Source of the DNA: a candidate division Zixibacteria bacterium SM23_81 | GTDB lineage: Bacteria > SM23-81 | Length of the DNA stretch: 5,100 bases | Direction: 5' to 3' | Assembly: GCA_001304015.1 (NCBI GenBank) | Contig: LJUY01000099.1 | Span: 1-5,100 of the forward strand | Shown here: in pieces, positions 1 through 5,100 of the stretch | Layout of the letters: the number at the start of each line of letters is the position of its first letter | Position numbering within the stretch: the stretch's first letter is position 1 | Position numbers and translations under genes: made by a program | The notes under the pieces: generated by a model | Seen by the model: the letters and a program-made list of their open reading frames with translations, nothing else | Told to the model about the DNA's origin: nothing | Databases searched by the model: none

Positions 1-507
1 CTCTATTGGATTGCCTTCTCACTGATGTGGGGAGGAATGTCTGGTGGAAGGAGGCAAGGGGGAGGGTATGCTGCCCTCATTGGCATGGGAGCCTTTTTGC
101 TTTACTTCCTGACCAACCTCCTGGTTATGTATGGTTCAAGGATCAGAGAGTATTACGCTGATGAGAGGAGTGTGAAGCTGGGAAATCCTCCGCAACATTT
201 AGCTTCAGCGCTTTACAAACTTGTTTATAGCTCAGCTCAACTGAAGAGAGATCCGAGAGCCCAGGAAGAGCTGAAAAGAGTGGAGGGGGTGAAGGCCTTC
301 TTCTTGAATGATGTCTCTCGAGCTTTGAATGAAGTCAGAGAACTAAGAGAGGTAGATCAGGACCTTTCAGGGACAATAGATCAAAATGAGCTTCTCACCT
401 TGCGGTCTGGAGAAGTAAAACTGGGTAGGGCTGAAAAGATGATGGAGATTTTCGCCACCCATCCCAATATGCTCAAGAGAATTAAACGCCTAGCTACTTT
501 AGCTTAG
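1..507 (+). CDS. HtpX-like M48 membrane zinc metalloprotease, C-terminal part (5' end outside window)
   Basis: Membrane-bound zinc endopeptidase of family M48 (HtpX-like), a group that degrades damaged or misfolded membrane proteins. The frame is open from the first base, so the N-terminus and the HExxH zinc motif lie upstream. Numbering from the Met codon at 25, a hydrophobic segment spans about residues 16-36. It is followed by SRIREYYADE (38-47), the conserved M48 block whose Glu42 is the expected third zinc ligand. The motif PPQHLASALYKL (55-66) and the ending THPNMLKRIKRL (145-156) match the family's C-terminal signature. Between them lies a stretch longer than in E. coli HtpX, carrying a canonical EF-hand loop, DQDLSGTIDQNE (111-122), with Asp1, Asp3, Ser5, Gly6, Ile8 and Glu12 all in place. 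Calcium binding is inference. An intrinsic terminator follows 22 nt after the stop, so the gene probably ends its transcription unit. Family assignment is firm; substrate unknown. Confidence 0.9.
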   Translation, partial: LYWIAFSLMWGGMSGGRRQGGGYAALIGMGAFLLYFLTNLLVMYGSRIREYYADERSVKLGNPPQHLASALYKLVYSSAQLKRDPRAQEELKRVEGVKAFFLNDVSRALNEVRELREVDQDLSGTIDQNELLTLRSGEVKLGRAEKMMEIFATHPNMLKRIKRLATLA

Positions 508-529
508 AAATTCCCCCAAAAGGACCATT

Positions 530-564
530 AAAAGGGGTGTATTGAAACACCTCTTTTCTTTTTT
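530..564 (+). terminator. Intrinsic terminator after the M48 protease gene
   Basis: Arms 530-540 (AAAAGGGGTGT) and 547-557 (ACACCTCTTTT) pair over 11 bp with one G-U wobble and a 6-nt loop. The arms are followed by C and six T residues (559-564). This is a textbook Rho-independent terminator for the upstream gene. Confidence 0.88.
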
Positions 565-829
565 GAATATAAATAGAATCCCTTTAGAGATTCTCATTAT
601 CAGAGCATCCCGCATTGCGTATCTGAGACGCTTGCAGGCTATACGAAGATGTCAATGGCGTATAGTCACCAATTCTTTTGATTTGGGGAAGAAATCTACT
701 ATGTATCCAGGATTGGCGAATCTGTGTAATTCAGTGAGGAGTAAAGATTTCAACAACGTTTCTAAGAGAGGTGGAAGTGGATTGACTTGACCATACCCAC
801 CCCCCACCTTTACACTGCCCTTCCTTTAG
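565..829. other. Intergenic stretch without a convincing gene; possible decayed HTH/transposase remnant
   Basis: No gene with a believable start and ribosome site is visible. A TTG-initiated frame (542-790, 82 codons) begins inside the terminator, so it is not a credible gene. Parts of it, such as LRRLQAIRRC (codons 28-37) and the ending KRGGSGLT, resemble scraps of the N-terminal helix-turn-helix of IS630-type transposases. The match is weak and not supported by any catalytic motif. Two inverted repeats lie here: AGAATC/GATTCT (575-580 and 589-594) and a 9-bp pairing with one G-U (637-645 with 659-667). The best reading is degraded DNA, possibly an old mobile-element fragment, that ends where the exporter promoter begins. 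Confidence 0.3.
637..667. repeat. Inverted repeat with 13-nt loop in the intergenic stretch
   Basis: The core CTATACG (639-645) is exactly complementary to CGTATAG (659-665). Adding GG at 637-638 and TC at 666-667 extends it to 9 bp with one G-U pair. No T-run follows, so it is not a terminator. It could be a protein-binding site or chance; its role is unknown. Confidence 0.4.
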
Positions 830-857
830 TTGACACTGGATTGGTTAAACGTATATT
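830..857 (+). promoter_or_regulatory. Probable sigma70-type promoter of the exporter operon
   Basis: A perfect -35 box TTGACA (830-835) is followed by a 16-nt spacer and TATATT (852-857), one mismatch from TATAAT. It lies about 75 nt upstream of the adaptor's ATG and downstream of the M48 terminator, which is where an operon promoter is expected. No clear operator repeat overlaps it. The call rests on consensus match and position only. Confidence 0.6.
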
Positions 858-915
858 CTGAGAGATAAAGACGATATAGCCCTTAACAACCTATTCTTCC
901 AGAGGGTAACCGGAT

Positions 916-920
916 GGAGG
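916..920 (+). promoter_or_regulatory. Ribosome binding site supporting adaptor start at ATG 933
   Basis: GGAGG lies 12 nt before ATG 933, a slightly long but acceptable spacing. It supports 933 as the original start of the adaptor gene rather than GTG 1108, which has no comparable site and would remove the membrane anchor. Confidence 0.5.
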
Positions 921-932
921 CGAGCTGAGACC

Positions 933-2346
933 ATGCGGAAGCTAACTGTTCTTTTACTGACGATTCTTATCGTCGCAGCCGCATTGGTTTACTTCTACTT
1001 GAAGGGCCGACGAGCAGCCGCGCTTTCGGCTGGCCCAAGTCGAAAGGGGTCCTATCATAAGCGCAGTATCCTCCTCAGGCACGCTTAATGCCGTTATTAC
1101 GGTTCAGGTGGGGTCTCAGGTCTCTGGGCAGATCAAGGAACTTTTGGCTGACTTCAATTCGGAGGTTCGTGCGGGCCAGGTTATCGCGCGGATAGACCCA
1201 CAGGATTTCGAAGCCCGTGTGCGGCAGGCCGAAGCTGAGCTTGAGGTGGCCCGTGCCAACGTGGCAATACAGCGAGCTACCGTAGAGCGCGCACGAGCTG
1301 AACTGAGAAATGCGCAAGCGGCACTGGCAGCTGCCAAGGCCCAGACCGATAAAACGAGCGTGGCCGTCACTGACGCCAAGCGGGACCTAGATCGTAAACA
1401 GGCGCTTCACAAACGTGCCGTCATCTCGGAAAGTGATCTGGAAAAGGCCATGGTCGCCCATGAACAGGAGATGGCCCAGTTGAATCTCGCACAGGCCGAG
1501 CAGCGAGCCCAGGCTTCCCTGGTCAACTCACGAAAAGCCATGCTCAGGATGGCAGAGGAACAGGTGGTCCACGCAATTGCCCAGGTGGAGCACCGAGAGG
1601 CGTTTCTCCAGCAGAGCAAGATCGATCTGGAGCATACCATCATCCGTTCCCCCGTGGACGGGGTGGTCATCGAGCGGAGTGTTGATATCGGCCAGACGGT
1701 GGCGGCAAGTCTCCAGGCCCCTACGCTTTTCACCATCGCCCAGGATCTTCGGAAGATGCAGGTAGACACAGATATAGACGAGGCCGATATCGGTCTTATT
1801 TTAGACGGCCAGAGGGCGACTTTTAGCGTGGATGCCTTTCCGGGAAAAGAATTCAGCGGTCGGGTCGAACAGATCCGCAAGGCGCCCCACACATTGCAGA
1901 ACGTGGTGACCTACACGGTGGTCGTTTCAACTGAGAATCCCGACCTGCGCCTGCTCCCAGGCATGACTGCCAACGTGAAGATCGTGGTGGACGAGCGGAC
2001 CGAGGCCCTCAAGGTGCCCAACGCAGCGCTCCGCTTTCGAGCGGATGACAAGGAAAAGGAGGGAATAGCAGCTGTGGGGGATTCAACGACAGGCGGTGTT
2101 TTTGGCTCTGGGGCCGAGGTTGAGGCAGACAGGATGAGCCGCCTGTCTAATTCGGTGACGCGAGGACGGGTCTGGGTGCTCGATCCGAAGGGGAACCCTT
2201 CTCCGGTGGACATCATTGCCGGCATCAGCGACGGCAGTTTTACCGAGATTGTACGGGGCGATCTCAAACCCGGCCAGAAGGTGATCGTTGGGGTCATATA
2301 CCTATCGCGAGGCTCTTCCAGCCGTGGAAAAAGGCTAGGCTTGTGA
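933..2346 (+). CDS. macA: MacA-type periplasmic adaptor of a tripartite ABC exporter, with an internal frameshift
   Basis: Membrane-fusion (HlyD/RND adaptor) protein that would link the inner-membrane exporter to an outer-membrane channel. The start ATG 933 encodes MRKLTVLLLTILIVAAALVY, an N-terminal membrane anchor, but that frame ends at TAA 1086-1088. The rest of the protein is in the next frame, open from just after a TGA at 1000-1002. There FRLAQVERGPIISAVSSSGT (from 1024) and VQVGSQVSGQIKEL (from about 1102) continue the family's conserved N-terminal region. Counting from GTG 1108, a first lipoyl half is at about 1-30 and a long Ala/Gln/Glu-rich coiled-coil hairpin at about 35-175. The second lipoyl half, IIRSPVDGVVIERSVDIGQT, is at 178-197, and a beta-barrel and membrane-proximal region runs from about 215 to the end. 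Dropping one base would give 470 residues. GTG 1108 is the only usable in-frame start for the downstream part and would make an anchorless, truncated protein. Family assignment is firm; whether the gene is functional is unclear. Confidence 0.85.
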
Positions 2347-2347
2347 A

Positions 2348-3085
2348 GTGGGTGACCCTCTTTTAAAAACCGAGGGTTTGGTCAGGGACTACCATGTCGG
2401 ATCCCAAGTGGTCCGGGCCCTGGGCGGTGTGTCCATTGAGGTTGAACGGGGAGAATTTGTGGCGGTCATGGGGCCTTCTGGTTCGGGCAAGTCCACGTAC
2501 ATGAACCTTCTCGGCTGTCTCGATAAACCTACCGCGGGTCGGTATATCCTTGATGGGGATGACGTCTCCTCCCTCAGTCGTAGCCAGCTCGCCCATATCC
2601 GCAACCGCAAGATCGGTTTCATCTTCCAGACATTTAACCTTCTTCCTCGGACCACGGCCCTGGAGAATGTGACCTTACCTCTCATGTATGGAGAAATTCC
2701 TCGTCGGGAGCGCCGGAAAAAGGCGGAAGCCGTTCTTGAAGACGTTGGGCTCTCGGACCGTTCCCACCATCTGCCCACCCAGCTTTCAGGTGGAGAGCAA
2801 CAGCGCGTGGCCATTGCCAGGGCCCTCGTGAACAATCCAGCCCTTATACTAGCGGACGAGCCCACCGGCAATCTGGATACCAGGACGGGCATTGAAATCA
2901 TGTCGCTGTTGCAACGGTTCAACCGGCAAGGCGTCACCATCGTGCTCGTAACCCATGAGAGCGAGATCGCACGTTTCGCCCAGCGTATCCTTCTTTTTCG
3001 CGATGGGCGGCTCATAGGTGACGAAATAATGAAAGATCCCGCGGAGGCTGAGAAATCGAGCGACACGGAGGCACCATCCCCATGA
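2348..3085 (+). CDS. ABC exporter ATPase subunit, MacB/LolD/FtsE type
   Basis: Cytoplasmic nucleotide-binding subunit that drives the MacB-like permease by ATP hydrolysis. At 245 residues it is a single-domain ATPase with every catalytic element: Walker A GPSGSGKST (42-50), Q-loop Gln94 in FIFQTFNLLP, signature LSGGEQQR (146-153), Walker B LILADEP (166-172) with Asp170 and Glu171, D-loop GNLD (174-177) and switch His203. The sequence MNLLGCLDKPTAG (52-64) after Walker A is typical of the MacB/LolD group. It begins at GTG 2348, one base after the adaptor's stop, with only a weak AAGG 13 nt upstream. Translation therefore probably depends on coupling. The acidic, Ser/Pro-containing tail after about residue 230 is variable in the family. 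In E. coli MacB this domain is fused to the permease; here it is a separate gene. The transported substrate cannot be read from the sequence. Confidence 0.95.
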   Translation: MGDPLLKTEGLVRDYHVGSQVVRALGGVSIEVERGEFVAVMGPSGSGKSTYMNLLGCLDKPTAGRYILDGDDVSSLSRSQLAHIRNRKIGFIFQTFNLLPRTTALENVTLPLMYGEIPRRERRKKAEAVLEDVGLSDRSHHLPTQLSGGEQQRVAIARALVNNPALILADEPTGNLDTRTGIEIMSLLQRFNRQGVTIVLVTHESEIARFAQRILLFRDGRLIGDEIMKDPAEAEKSSDTEAPSP

Positions 3086-4314
3086 GATATCCAGATTCGG
3101 TCCTCGCCGCCCTCCGAGCGCTCCGAGCCAATGTCCTGCGGAGTGTACTTACTACCCTCGGAATCATCATTGGCGTGGCTGCTGTAATCATCATGATCGC
3201 CGTCGGCGCCGGAGCTGAGGCACGAATGGCCCAACTCATAAGCAGTCTGGGGTCCAACCTGATCATGGTGCTCCCCGGGTCAGGGACGGCTGGAGGAGTT
3301 CGCCTCGGCGTGGGAACGCAGCCGAGCATCACGGAAGATGATGCAGCCGCCATCCAGCGAGAGATACCCAGCGTGCAGGTTGCGGCACCCGGTATGCGTG
3401 GCAGCGGTCAGGTCGTATCTGGCAATCTCAACTGGTCAACCGTTATCTACGGCGTGACGCCCGAGTATCTTGAGGCGCGCGATTGGCAAATGGCAGGCGG
3501 CCGTGTTTTCACAGCCGAGGAGGTCAAAGGAGCGGCAAAGGTGGCGCTTCTCGGCAACACGGTGCTCGCCAACCTATTTCCCGGTCAAGACCCGCTCGGA
3601 CGGATCCTGCGGATCAACCGCGTTCCCTTTAAGGTCATTGGAGTACTCAGGGACAAAGGGGAGACGCTCATGGGTCGCGATCAGGACGACACAGTCTTCA
3701 TCCCCCTCTCCACGGCCAGAAAACGGGTGCTCGGCGGCCGTGAGTTGGGCGGCAACACCGTAGACACCATCTTCGTGAAAGCATGGAACCCAGGACTGGT
3801 CTCCCTGACGGTGGATCAAGTAAAAAAGCTGTTACGCCAGCGGCACCGGCTGAGGTCAGGCCAGGATGACGACTTCTTCATTCGAAACCTCTCCGAGATC
3901 CTCGAAGCCAGGGCCGAATCCTCTCGCGCCATGTCCCTGCTGCTGGCAGCGGTGGCCTCAGTATCCCTACTCGTGGGAGGCATCGGCATCATGAACATCA
4001 TGCTGGTCTCGGTGACGGAGCGTACCCGCGAGATTGGGCTCCGTATGGCCGTGGGCGCTCAGAGCCATGACATCCTCGGGCAGTTCCTCATAGAGTCTGT
4101 GACGCTTTCACTGATCGGTGGCCTCATCGGTGTCGTTTTAGGGCTAGGTGGCTCTGTAGCCATGGCCACGCTCGGCGAATGGCCCACGGTTATCGAGATC
4201 AAGTCAGTGGTCCTGGCCTTCGGTTTCTCGGCTGCGGTGGGCGTTTTCTTCGGGTTTTACCCTGCACGCAAGGCAGCACGTCTCGATCCCATCGAGGCGC
4301 TGCGCTACGAATAA
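3082..4314 (+). CDS. MacB-type ABC exporter permease subunit
   Basis: Inner-membrane permease of the type VII (MacB/LolC-E) ABC family, which uses a mechanotransmission mechanism to push periplasmic substrates outward instead of carrying them across the inner membrane. The 410-residue protein has the expected layout: TM1 at about 21-43 (LGIIIGVAAVIIMIAVG), a large periplasmic MacB_PCD domain at about 45-280, then TM2 (about 284-310), TM3 (about 334-360) and TM4 (about 372-392). The conserved coupling segment SVTERTREIGLRMAVGA (310-326) follows TM2. The C-terminus GFYPARKAARLDPIEALRYE (391-410) is the classic family ending, so the gene is complete. ATG 3082 overlaps the ATPase stop by 4 nt (ATGA) and has GGAGG at 3067-3071, 10 nt upstream. 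With the two preceding genes it forms one exporter. No TolC-like gene lies nearby. Likely cargo includes antibiotics, peptides or lipids, but nothing here decides it. Confidence 0.95.
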   Translation: MRYPDSVLAALRALRANVLRSVLTTLGIIIGVAAVIIMIAVGAGAEARMAQLISSLGSNLIMVLPGSGTAGGVRLGVGTQPSITEDDAAAIQREIPSVQVAAPGMRGSGQVVSGNLNWSTVIYGVTPEYLEARDWQMAGGRVFTAEEVKGAAKVALLGNTVLANLFPGQDPLGRILRINRVPFKVIGVLRDKGETLMGRDQDDTVFIPLSTARKRVLGGRELGGNTVDTIFVKAWNPGLVSLTVDQVKKLLRQRHRLRSGQDDDFFIRNLSEILEARAESSRAMSLLLAAVASVSLLVGGIGIMNIMLVSVTERTREIGLRMAVGAQSHDILGQFLIESVTLSLIGGLIGVVLGLGGSVAMATLGEWPTVIEIKSVVLAFGFSAAVGVFFGFYPARKAARLDPIEALRYE

Positions 4315-4440
4315 GCCAACAGTTTGTCACAAATTCCTTGCCGTTCGAAGAATTGTACCATGAGCTTCCCGGGCAGGAGCTCAAACTATTAAAGGTTTCA
4401 GGATGATATCGAGGTCTGACTTCAGCCCCCTTTTTGTTTA
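4315..4440 (+). other. Short structured region downstream of the exporter operon
   Basis: No gene is visible. Two imperfect hairpins can be drawn: 4332-4339 with 4348-4354 (AATTCCTT against AAGAATT, one bulged C), and 4361-4369 with 4376-4383 (TGAGCTTCC against GGAGCTCA, one bulged T). An outer AGTTTG/CAAACT pairing (4321-4326, 4382-4387) competes with the second. None is followed by a T-run, so I do not call a terminator. They may be an mRNA 3'-end structure or chance. Confidence 0.3.
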
Positions 4441-4665
4441 ATGGTGTCTGAAATATTCAATGCTGAGAGGGTCAAAAAGCGAGCAGAATATAGTGAGAGA
4501 AACCTCATAGAAGAATTCAACACAAGATCATTTGACAAAATCTCCGAGTGTGCTAGGGTGGAGATACCGGAAGCGACCGCTCACGAGATGGTCAAATAGG
4601 CCGAGGCGGAAGCTGAACCTGATATTGATCTGAAGGCTTACTTTCTTCCGCACGGAGGAGAGTAA
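4441..4665 (+). pseudogene. Small reading frame interrupted by an amber codon; possible gene remnant
   Basis: From ATG 4441 the frame encodes 52 residues up to TAG 4597-4599. It then stays open for 21 more codons to TAA 4663-4665. The residues on both sides read like one acidic, helical, soluble protein: before the stop, RVKKRAEYSERNLIEEF (10-26) and VEIPEATAHEMV (40-51); after it, AEAEAEPDIDLKAYF. A single C-to-T change (CAG to TAG) would explain the stop. The pattern of a charged helix, then VEIPE, then a helix ending in DLxxYF loosely recalls the C-terminal chaperone domain of trigger factor. I regard that as a suggestion only. No ribosome site precedes the ATG, and the 5' flank is T-rich. 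It could instead be a genuine small protein of 52 residues, or chance. The terminator stem overlaps its 3' end. Confidence 0.35.
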
Positions 4666-4673
4666 GCCTTTTT
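4635..4673 (+). terminator. Strong intrinsic terminator before the TPR gene
   Basis: Arms 4635-4649 and 4654-4668 form a 15-bp stem, with two G-U pairs, closed by a 4-nt GCAC loop and followed by five T residues (4669-4673). Two additional A-T pairs can extend the base. This insulates the TPR gene from upstream transcription. The TAA of the small interrupted frame (4663-4665) lies inside the 3' arm. Confidence 0.88.
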
Positions 4674-4723
4674 ACATGACATGAGCCAAGGGCCATCCGC
4701 AAGGAAAGGGGGGACTTAGAATC

Positions 4724-5100
4724 ATGAGAACGTCAACACAGATTCTCTTAGTATGGATGCTGCTGTTATCGTGCACTGCCTCCACCTTTGCTCAGGAGGC
4801 ATTGTGGAAAGAGCTATACAGTAAGATTGTTACCCTTCATCAACAAGGGCGGTATGGAGAAGCGGCCAAGGTGGCTGAAGAAGCCTTGACAGTTGCAGAA
4901 AAGACATTTGGTCCTAACCATCCCTATGTGGCCACTTCCCTGAACAATCTGGCGGGACTTTACCAAGCCCAGGGTAAATATAGCGAGGCTGAGCCGCTTT
5001 ACAAGCGAGCACTGGCAATAGAGGAGGAAGCCCTTGGTAAGAATCATTACCGTGTGGCGACATCCCTGAACAACCTGGCGGGACTTTACCAAGCCCAGGG
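4724..5100 (+). CDS. Exported TPR protein with kinesin-light-chain-type repeats, N-terminal part (3' end outside window)
   Basis: Probable protein-protein interaction scaffold outside the cytoplasm. ATG 4724 is preceded by a purine-rich AAAGGGGGG (4705-4713), 10 nt away. Residues 1-23 form a signal sequence: MRTSTQ, a hydrophobic core (ILLVWMLLL, 7-15), then STFA|QE (20-25), a good signal peptidase I site. Cys17 in LLSC is a poor lipobox alternative that would make it a lipoprotein. A degenerate first TPR spans about 27-68 (GRYGEAAKVAEEAL, 42-55). Full 42-residue repeats then begin at V69 (VATSLNNLAGLYQAQGKYSE) and V111, with the typical AEPLYKRALAIEEEALG second helix. These are TPR_10/TPR_12 kinesin-light-chain-type repeats, usually present in many copies, so the protein probably continues well past the window. 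It follows a strong terminator, so it must have its own promoter, which I could not identify. The partner protein is unknown. Confidence 0.88.
   Translation, partial: MRTSTQILLVWMLLLSCTASTFAQEALWKELYSKIVTLHQQGRYGEAAKVAEEALTVAEKTFGPNHPYVATSLNNLAGLYQAQGKYSEAEPLYKRALAIEEEALGKNHYRVATSLNNLAGLYQAQ
4928..5100 (+). repeat. Tandem 126-bp repeat encoding TPR units (second copy cut by window end)
   Basis: The unit starting at 4928 recurs at 5054, exactly 126 bp (42 codons) later. Over the 47 comparable bases (4928-4974 against 5054-5100) there are 3 differences, all at third codon positions and synonymous. This near-identity at DNA level suggests recent duplication or ongoing homogenisation of the TPR units. 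Confidence 0.85.

Noticed and set aside
542-790. TTG-started 82-codon frame as a protein-coding gene
   Set aside because: The start lies inside the terminator hairpin, there is no ribosome site, and composition is not gene-like; at best it is a remnant.
914-928. Five-codon upstream frame (ATG GAG GCG AGC TGA) before the adaptor start
   Set aside because: It overlaps the ribosome site, has none of its own, and is short enough to be chance; no leader-peptide features are visible.
1108-1110. GTG as the true start of the adaptor
   Set aside because: Conserved adaptor sequence (FRLAQVERG, SSSGTLNAV) extends upstream in the same frame, and a membrane anchor with a ribosome site starts at 933, so the GTG is internal.
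1116-1892. Minus-strand frames opposite the adaptor
   Set aside because: They mirror the Ala/Arg-rich coiled-coil coding sequence, and their translations show no family motifs; the plus strand carries the conserved protein.
2389-3234. 281-codon minus-strand frame opposite the ATPase and permease
   Set aside because: It is a shadow of GC-rich genes. It spans the junction of two well-supported plus-strand genes and has no recognisable domain.
4411-4439. Possible terminator of the exporter operon near CTGACTTCAG followed by a T-run
   Set aside because: Only a 4-bp stem with a 2-nt loop can form, and five C residues separate it from the T-run; too weak to call.
4814-5092. Minus-strand frame opposite the TPR gene
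   Set aside because: Its internal repetition simply reflects the 126-bp TPR repeat; the plus strand has a signal peptide and TPR consensus.
1-5100. tRNA, rRNA, CRISPR array, intact insertion sequence or replication origin
   Set aside because: No cloverleaf, rRNA-like segment, regularly spaced repeats, transposase catalytic motif or DnaA-box cluster was seen on either strand by reading.

Overview
The window looks like part of a bacterial chromosome from an uncultured or little-studied Gram-negative lineage. The Gram-negative inference rests on a MacA-type periplasmic adaptor sitting with an ABC exporter. I cannot name the taxon. A kinesin-light-chain-type TPR protein and an HtpX-like M48 protease with an EF-hand-like insert fit several environmental phyla, and none is proven. 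The exporter genes look more GC-rich than the flanking stretches, judged by eye only.

Layout, left to right. Positions 1-507 hold the C-terminal part of an HtpX-like, membrane-bound M48 zinc protease, closed by a strong intrinsic terminator (530-564). Positions 565-829 hold no convincing gene: there are two hairpins and a weak trace of a decayed helix-turn-helix or transposase-like reading frame. A good sigma70-like promoter (830-857) then leads into a tight three-gene exporter operon on the plus strand: a MacA-type adaptor (933-2346), a MacB/LolD-type ATPase (2348-3085) and a MacB-type permease (3082-4314). The three genes are separated by 1 nt and a 4-nt overlap, which implies translational coupling. 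Together they would form a tripartite efflux or export pump, with the usual outer-membrane TolC-like partner not present here.

The key anomaly is in the adaptor gene. The membrane anchor (from ATG 933) and the rest of the protein lie in different frames, and the switch must fall between about 1003 and 1024. One extra base explains it and would restore a 470-residue protein. As sequenced, the adaptor is either a frameshift mutant, a recoded gene or an assembly error.

Positions 4315-4723 contain a short structured 3' region, a small reading frame interrupted by an amber codon (4441-4665) with a faint trigger-factor-like flavour, and a very strong terminator hairpin that overlaps its stop codon. 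From 4724 to the window edge runs the start of a secreted or lipid-anchored TPR protein with 42-residue kinesin-light-chain-type repeats.

I found no RNA genes, CRISPR array, intact insertion sequence or clearly new system. The most checkable oddities are the adaptor frameshift, the EF-hand loop inside the M48 protease and the amber-interrupted small frame.
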